A program made the position numbers and the translations under genes. Below, piece by piece: positions 42,901 to 51,600 of a stretch of 64,000 nucleotides of DNA (the stretch's first letter is position 1; every line of letters begins with the position of its first letter). Below the pieces are notes generated by a model that was not told where the DNA came from, made no database searches, and saw only the letters and a program-made list of their open reading frames with translations. The DNA lies in the NCBI GenBank assembly GCA_014529385.2, contig CM043943.1, positions 155,281,092 through 155,345,091 of the forward strand. Reading direction: 5' to 3'. Origin of the DNA: Adiantum capillus-veneris (Eukaryota > Streptophyta > Polypodiopsida > Polypodiales > Pteridaceae).

Positions 42901-45900
42901 GGCTCCCACTATGAAATCCTGAATACAAGGAATAAAGCTCGGTTGTGCCATAACATAGTCCACTGTACTGGCCCCGTGTTTGTGTGGAAAGCGTGTGAAA
43001 CTGGCTGCTCCAGGAAATCGTTGTAAGGCATTAAGTATGGCTAACCCATGTGCAATTGTCATCTCCGTGAGGTATCTCCCATACTCCGTCTGTCAAGCCC
43101 CAGCTCACCCACATCCAGCTCTCTAAGCATCTCATCTAAAGTGTCGTAGAAGACTATCTGAGAGTTGCCCATTCGGGCATTGAAGTCCCCTAGGGGGATT
43201 ATCACCATCCCAAGAAAACTCCCATATATCATCATCTAGTATAGAGAAAGGCGATTGTCCTCTAAATGCAGCATATACTGACGTACTGGTGGGGAAGTAG
43301 CATATGGCAATGTATAGAAATCAGCCTGTGTCAGCTCTGAGGCTCACCCACATGTATCTAGCATGATCATCTCTCCGTACAATATGTAGTAGTGGATGTA
43401 ACTCCTCCCTAAATAGCACTGCTACTCCTCCTGAACCTCTACTCCCATGCTCAGATCTTGCGATTGCCCCGTGGGCTGCCTCCCATCTGTATCCCACCAC
43501 ATGTGGCATAAGCTGTCCGGGGGCCTGATGCGTCTCTGAGAAGAAAACAATGTCCCTGTCTCTGAAACTAACTTCAAAGGCACCAACGTCCAACCTCATA
43601 GATCCATTACAATTCCAAGTAGCCATCTTCAGTGTGGTCCCATAGGTCTCACACCGTCATGTAGAGCGCCGCTCTACAATCACCACCCGACCATCTCTGT
43701 AAAAGGCCATCTTTCCCTTCTCCCTTGCCGCCGTAATCTCTGGCATTACCTCTCTCATATGCGCAAGCTGTGAGAGAGTGAGATCATCACCAACAAAAAT
43801 ACCTGTCTTCTTGAGAGTAGGCCTCTTTCTCAAGAATTCCTTCTTTTCTTCCAAGGAGGGGAAGCGTAGTATGAGAGCTCTCCCTTTTGAAGATTCTCTT
43901 GGGCCATGACTCTTCTTGCCCACTCTCCATGCCTTTGTGTGTGAAGGCTTGTCCACCCCCATCATGGATGTGAGGCTTGTGACCTCTTTTTCCACATTGT
44001 TTAGGTTCTTGAGGCCGGTGACCCTCACATGTACAACCCGCATCCTCCTCCTTTGTTCCTCTTCGAGGGTCATGTTAATAAGAGTGGGTGTACAAGGAGC
44101 TTCCTTACCTTTTCCTTTCTTGGCAACCTCAATCCATTTTTCGGCCTCCTCTACTTTCTTTTGTGTTGCGGAGATGACCGCAGCCCATGACTTCTTCTCC
44201 TCACCTTCCTTGATAACCCCGTATTTCTTCTCTCATGGTATTCAATTCTTCCATCATGGATGTGGATCTCCCTAGTTCGGTTTCTCGATCGATCGACGTG
44301 CCTTCGGTGTAAGGAGGGTGTGAGCTCTGTGGTGGTAGCTGCTCCTCCGACTGCCAAGTGTCTGCTCTAAAGAAGTCTGTGATCCGTCTCTAAGACTAGC
44401 TAGCCTCTCCTCTCATCAGGCTCTCTTTGTGTCTGTGCAGTTCGAACAAAAACAGTCCGAGGCATCTCTGGTCCTCATACCCCATGACTCTAGAGAGTGG
44501 TCCAAAGCCCTCTCTGAACCGGCAGTAAAAGCGGCCTCGTATCTCATAATAAATTGGGCAGTGGCATGTGTAGTGTAACTCTACTGGTGTGAAGATGTGC
44601 GTATCTGGCCATTAGCGCATCATATCCCACGAGATAAGTGGGTGTCCATGTATCTGGGCCTCATCACAAAACCATCTTCAGTAAGCTAGAGTAAATGCTC
44701 TCGATAGAAATCTATCTACGTGCCCAGTTCTTGAGCCAGCTCTATCCAAGTCCTCCTGGTATCTAGCTGACTCAGGTCCTTGCTGATGACCCTGGTGATC
44801 TCGTCCAATAAGTCCTCTTCACAGTTATCTCAGCTCCATAGAGAAATGCAAAAGCCACCAAAGTGCAAATGAGCTAGAGCTTCATCCGAGGCTCCTGAAA
44901 CTGAACTTGCGAACACATCCTCTCCAATCTACCTAATGTTGCATGGGCTCTAGTCAATCTCGTCTCTGCTCCTCTTCTCAGTGAAAATGCAGGTCCGCTA
45001 AAAACCACTCCAGGGTAAGTGTAAGCATTTGTATACTCCAGAGTCTCCTAGTCGTATGTGAATGTAGGTGTTGACCTCCTGATCCACTGTGAGGTGGTAT
45101 TAAACACCATAACCTTGGTTTTACCAAGGTTGACAGACATACCACTTTCGTGGGCAAACCTATGCAAAGCATCCAAGTGACGTTGCATCCCCTCCGCAGA
45201 GTCGGAGATCAACACAATATCATCAGCATATAACAATGTTGGAATCCATGTCCCTGCCAACTGTGCACCTCTATCACCATCGCTCTCAATGTAGTCAGAA
45301 ACCTCATCCACATACATACCGAATAGAGTAGGAGAGAGCGGGCAGCCCTGCTTCACCCCAATAGTGGAGTGAACTAGTGTAGATAGACCCTCAGAGGTGC
45401 GTACATGCCCTACTACTGATCTGTACAATGGCATGATCCCCCAAATGAGCTCTGTGGGTACTCCCATCTCCTGTAATCTGCGCATCAATCTAGCTCTGGG
45501 TACTGTGTCAAAGACTTTGCGGAAGTCCACAAAGCTACAATAGAATCATCTTCCATGGGATCTGCCCTCCTCAATGATGGCCCTGAGTGTCAAGATATGG
45601 TCAAGAGTAGAGAAACCTCTCTTGAACCCTGCCTGCCCAATTGCACGCATTCCTTCCCTCTCTGCCCATCTACTCAGCTGCTGCTCAAGAATGGATGCGT
45701 ACAACCGTGCCAATGTGTGTCCAATCATGATAGTGCGATAATTCCCAGGCTCCATAGGGTCTCCTGACTTGAAGATCGTAGATGGGCTCCTAGTATCAGG
45801 CAAGCCCTCACACATGGCACGGTTAAACATAACTCCTAGAAGCTCTGCTAGTAGATCTCTAGCATGCATGAAATGCTTAGCCACTAAGCCATCATGATCA

Positions 45901-46068
45901 TATGCTCTCCCAGTCCTCACCCTGTCAATGGCCTGTTTCACCATCTCAGCGGTGAAAAAAGCACATGTGTGTGGGCATGGATCGGGGGGGTCGAGAAGGG
46001 GCAGATGTCCAGGTACTGTGCACACAGATGACGCGTACTGACCCCAAGTCTCTGTAGAGGTAATGGCA

Positions 46069-46110
<42 letters not shown>

Positions 46111-48532
46111 CTCATGAAAGAGTCGCCATGCCTCTCGCGAGTCCTGACTCAAGAATAGCTGGTATAGATCCTGCTCTAGTCGAGCCAAAAATGCCCTCTT
46201 CTTCCGCCGTACTAGGCGTCGGAAGTCATCTCTGACTATCTGTGAGTGATGTCCCCCAAAAGCACCTCCCTCTGAAGTCTAGCTCTACTTAGGCGGCATT
46301 CCTCATCATACCAGCTGATCTAAGTTATGCTCCCTGAACAGCGTCTCTGCTCAAGCTGGGTGTGTGGGTATGCCTCTGCAAGCTGCATCATGTAATGTCT
46401 GTGTCAATATAGTAGTAAGCTCCTCCAGAGGTCGCCCTGGCTCCTCAGTGCATAGGCGTCTGTAGATCCCGTCTATGTATACTGAATCCGTCTCCTGCAT
46501 GAAGGTGTAGCGAGTAGGGGCTGCTACCCGTGGCCTGTGTGCTACACTAAACTCGAAAGAGATGGTCAACGACACAAGAGCATAATCCACTGCCACCCCA
46601 ACAGGTCTGGGCCCAACTATGAGATCCTGGATACTAGAGATGAGACTCGGTTGTGCCATGACATAATCCACTGTGTTGGCTCCATGTCTGCGTGGAAAGC
46701 ATGTGAAACCTCCCGCAACCGGAAATCTCTGTAGGCCATTCAAGATGGTCAGTCCATGTGCAGTTCCCATGTCTATCAAGTGTCGCCCATACTCAGTATA
46801 TTCCACATCCTGTGATAGTCTGGACAGGCCCGTCTCTACAACAACAGCTCTCTCAGCATCTCCTCTGAAGTATCATAAAATACTATATGGTGATGGGCAG
46901 TCCTAGCATTGAAGTCCCCTAGAATGATAATGTCACCATCTCTAGAGAACTCCCATATGTCATCATCCAAAATAGATAAGGGGTATTGTCCTCTGGGTGA
47001 TGCATAGACTAACGTACTCGGGGGAAAGAAGCAAATAGCAATGTAAAGATATCTGCTTGTCTCTCCTCTCAATCTCACCCACATGTACCTAGCCTGCTCA
47101 TCTCTGCCGGCTATATGTATCAATGGCTGCAATTCCTCTTACTGCCGGTCCCCCTGAGCCCCGCCCCCCTGAGCCCCGCCCTCTGTGCTCTGATCCCGTC
47201 TCCTATCTGCAAGCTATCTCCTATCTGTATCCACTGATGTGAGGCATAGATGCCCAGGGGCTTGATGTGTCTCAGAGTAGAAGATGATGTCTCTTCCAGT
47301 AAAACTATCCTCAAAAGCACCCACATCAAGGCGCATAGATCCATTACAATTCCAGGCGGCAACTTTGAATGTGGTCCCATACGTCTCACACCGTCATGTG
47401 GAGCGTCGCTCCAGTATTACCAATCTTCCATCTCGGTAAAAGGCAGGAAGACTCGGTAAAAGGCAATCTTATCTTTTCCCCTTGCCGCTCTAATCTCCGG
47501 CATTACCTCCTACATATGAGCGATCTGCAAGAGGGTAACATCGTCCCCGAGAAAGATGCCCGTCTTTTTAAGAGTTGGCCTTTTCTTCAAAAAGACCTTC
47601 GCTTCCATGGAGGGAAAACGAAGGATGAGTGCCCTTTCTTTTGAGGTTTCCCCATTGCTTTCACATTTCTTGTTGCCCACTCTCCAAGCTCTTGTGTGCA
47701 TCATCCCATGAACCCCCATCAAAGCCATGAGTTCTTTTACCTCTTCGTCCACATTATCTTTGTCTTTGAGCCCGTAAATTCTCACATGTAAAGCGCGCAC
47801 ACATCTTCTTTGCTCCTCCTCTAGTGTCATATTAATAATTGTGGGTGTGGACGTGGACGTTATTTCCATGCTTATTCCTTTCTTGGCAACCTCAATCCGT
47901 TTCTCCGCTTCATCCGCCTTTTGTTGAGTCTTTGTAATAACATCTACCCAAGAAGTCGTCATCTCTTTGTGTTGCTCTTCTCCCTCGTTGATGGCCCGTA
48001 TTTGCTCCTTGATCGTGTTGATTTCTTTTATTACTGAGGTTTGCAATTCGCCCTCTTCAACTGTGTTTCTTGATCGTACTTCAGCGAGATCCTTCTTGAG
48101 TGACGCAATCTCTTCATCTGGAGCCGTCACACGAACTTCCAGTGCATTTATCTTGCTTTCTTGGATCAACACGCATCCTTCGAGCATTTTTATTGTGCCC
48201 AATAGGTTGAGGTTTATCTTGGTAATGGTTTCCATCATTTCTTCTTTGCACTTTTGAATGGCATTCTCTAAGGGGTCTATCTTACCATTCTGCTTCCTCA
48301 TCCTTAATCGCCACCAAAAAAACAAGAGCCACTATGCGCACATATGTTTCCACACTATGCATACATTTTCTCCCACATCAAGCATACATTTTGCGTACCC
48401 TTGCAATTTCAATTAGCTTGAGAAACTTGCACCCACACAAGCATCGGATCTTCCGGCTCCATGAAGCCTTCGAAGCAAAGGAAAAGAAGATCCTCGTTCT
48501 GAGAGGGAATGCAGAACGAGGAAAGTACAGCG

Positions 48533-48608
<76 letters not shown>

Positions 48609-51600
48609 GAAATGAAATGAAATGATATATTAACGTCTTCAAAAGGCCAAAATGACCTATGAGACCATCAGATACAAAGTGGTGAATCTAATACAATGTC
48701 TGAAGTACAAGTACAAAAAGTACTGAAAGTAAAAATGAAAACTGAAATGAAGTGTGAAATGTGAAATGTGAAAATGGAGAATAGGCCCTCAATGACAATC
48801 TGGGTGTCGAGCTAGAATGCCTCTGATCCTCTGCTGGAGTCTCCGTCGATGTAGTGTACTCCTGTGTCTCGGTCGTGGTCGTCTCGATCTCCCGAGCTCA
48901 ATCGCCCTGTCAATGAGGGTGCCTCTGGTATGAATGCGGGTACAACCCTGTGCTGATGGTTGGTCTCTTGGCTCCCTCGATCCAAAGAAGTCTGTGATCT
49001 ATCTCTGCGACTGTCGTACTCCATGTCTCCCCAACAGACTGTCTCTATGTTGGTGTAGCTCAAGTAGATATAAGCCAAGGCATCTCTGGTCCTAATACCT
49101 CATGACTCTATCTAGGGGTCCAAAACCCTCCCTGAATAAGCAATGGAAGTGCCCTCGTATCTCATAATACACAGTGCAGTGGCATATGTAGTGTAGCTCT
49201 GTCTCTGGCTCTCTACCGCATAGTTGACATATCCGAGACTCTGGTGGTATCCCTCTGAATCTACCCGTCTCAATCTCCCGCTGGTGTGAGGATGTGCGAA
49301 TCTGACCAATAGCACATCGAAGACCATGAGATAAATGAGTGTCCATGTAGTTCGGACGAGTCACAAACCCATCCCCTGAAAGTTGGAGAAGGTGCTCTTT
49401 GTAGAAAGCCATCTTCGTGCCCAACTCCTGTATCGGCTCTACCCATGTCCTCCTGGTGTCCAACTTTATAAGATCCTGACGAATGAGTCTAGCGATCTCC
49501 GTCCGTGTGACTGGCAGGAAGGGTGCATCCAGGGAATACTGAAAGGGAGGCAATCTATCCATGCTGAGACCATGCCTCTGAAACCATGAGGTCATCTGTG
49601 CATACCAACATGATGCATCTCCCGCTAACTGTCTAGAGGACTCAAGAGCCAGTCTAGTATATCTGCCTCTATGTGTATCCCATAGACTGTGCATAAAGGA
49701 CACTGATCTGGTAAGAGCCTCAATCTCTATAGGAGGGGCGGCTACCTCCGCTCGAATAATCGCATGTGGTACAGAGGCCTTGGCTCTACTCATCCGGGAT
49801 ATCATAAATACCAAGGGTCTCTCCATGTTCCTCCAACTGTCATGATTCACAAATGGTCCCCAAACTTGGACCCCATAAAGCATAGCTAAAGCAACCAAAG
49901 TATCAAAGAGCCATAGTTTTGTTCGTGGTTCTTGAAACTGAACCTGCGAACACATCCTCTCTAGCCCTCCTACTGCCGCATAGGCTTTGGATAGTCTAGT
50001 CTCTGCTTCTCTCCTCAGGGTAAACCTCGGTCCCGTGAATACCACCCCCAGATATGTATATTCATCTGTGTACTCCACAGTGTCCTAGCCATATACGAGT
50101 GTAGGTGCCGATCTCTTGACCCACTGTGGTGTGGTGTTAAACACCATAACCTTGGTTTTACCAATGTTCACAGACAGTCCACTATCCTCCGCAAAGTTGT
50201 GCAATGCATCCAAATGTCTTTGCATGCCCTCTGGCGACTCTGTCCCTGCCAGCTGAGCGCCTCTGTCACCCTCTCTGTCAATGTAGTCAGAGACCTCATC
50301 TACATACATACCAAAAAGTGTAGGGGACAAAGGACACCCCTGTTTCACTCCAATAGTGGAATGAACAATGTCAGAAATCCCCTCAGGAGTGCGTACCTGG
50401 CCAGTCACTGAGCCGTATAAAGCCATGATCCCCCATATGATCTCTGTGGGTACTCCCAACTTCAGTAGCCTGTGCATCAATCTGGCCCTCGGCACTGTGT
50501 CAAATGCCTTGCGGAAGTCCACAAAGCAACAATACATCCGTCTCCCATGTGCCCGACCCTCCTCAATAATGGCTCTGAGTGTAAGAATATGGTCCAAAGT
50601 GGAGAAACCCCTCCTGAATCCAGCCTGACCTGCTGTTCGTATGCCCTCATTTTCTGCCCATTTACTCAGTTGCTGTTCAAGAATGGATGCATACAATCGT
50701 GCCAATGTGTGCCCTATCATAATAGTACGGTAGTTCCCTGGTACCGTGGGGTCCCCTGCCTTGAAAAGAGGTACAATAGTAGATAATCTCCAGGACTCGG
50801 GTAGTCCCTCACACATGACACGGTTAAACAACCGCGCAAGAACCTCTGACAGTAAATCTCTAGCATGTATCAAGTGCTCTGCCACCAAACCATCATGATC
50901 ATATGCTCTCCTAGTCCTCATCCTGTCAATGGCGTTCTTCACCATCTCAGTGGTAAAGAAGGTACTAGTGGCTGGACATGGCTCTAGAGGGTCTGGTAAT
51001 GGTGGTTGCCCAGGTACTGTATATAATGATGCTGCATATTGACCCCAAATCTCGGGAGAGGTAATCACTGGAGGAGGTGAGTGCTCATGGAAGAGACGCC
51101 AGGCCTCACTTGAATCTCGGCTCAAAAAGAGCTAATACAAATCACGTTCCATCTGGGCTAAAAAGGCCTGCTTCTTCCGTCGCACTAAACGCCAAAGGGC
51201 AATCTGAGACTGTCTATATGTAATGACTCCAAGTATAAGCTCGCTCTGAATCTGAACTCTCATCTCTCTACACTCCTCATCATACCAACTATTCTGAGGC
51301 ATGTTCCCAGAACGTCTTCTCTGATATGGTTGAGTGTGTGGGTATGCCTCTGCTGCCGCCCCATGCAAGATCTCCGTCAATAAAGTGGTGATCTCCTCCA
51401 CTGTATATACAGGCTCGGCTGCCCCCATCCGTCTGTAAATCTCTTCCACATAAACTGAATCCGTCTCTGGTGTAAAAGTATACCGTGTGTGTGCAATCCT
51501 CCGTGGTGTCTGAGAGACACTATACTGGAAAGAGACTGAAAAAGTCAGGAGAGCATGGTCCACTGCTACTCCAACAGGCCTAGGGCCCACACTGAGATCT

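Larger units (their letters stand above)
37921..44284 (-). mobile_element. LINE-3 (copy a), near full length, split by a solo LTR
   Basis: Reading on the minus strand: ORF1 end (43657-44280), endonuclease (about 42460-43626), RT (40900-42131), C-terminal region (38049-40900, minus the solo LTR) and tail at 37921. Its 5' end runs into the 3' part of LINE-4 near 44280 at the shared octamer TCGATCGA. It has many stops and shifts and a 286-bp tandem duplication. Confidence 0.88.
44285..48537 (-). mobile_element. LINE-4 (copy b), 5'-complete, lacks its 3' tail
   Basis: Reading on the minus strand: 5' untranslated region (48326-48537), ORF1 (about 47400-48325), endonuclease (46351-47380), RT (45048-46188) and C-terminal part (44285-45045). 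The 3' untranslated region and tail are absent. The 5' end touches a (GA)n run, beyond which the tail of LINE-5 starts. It is the best-preserved ORF1 in the window. Confidence 0.88.
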
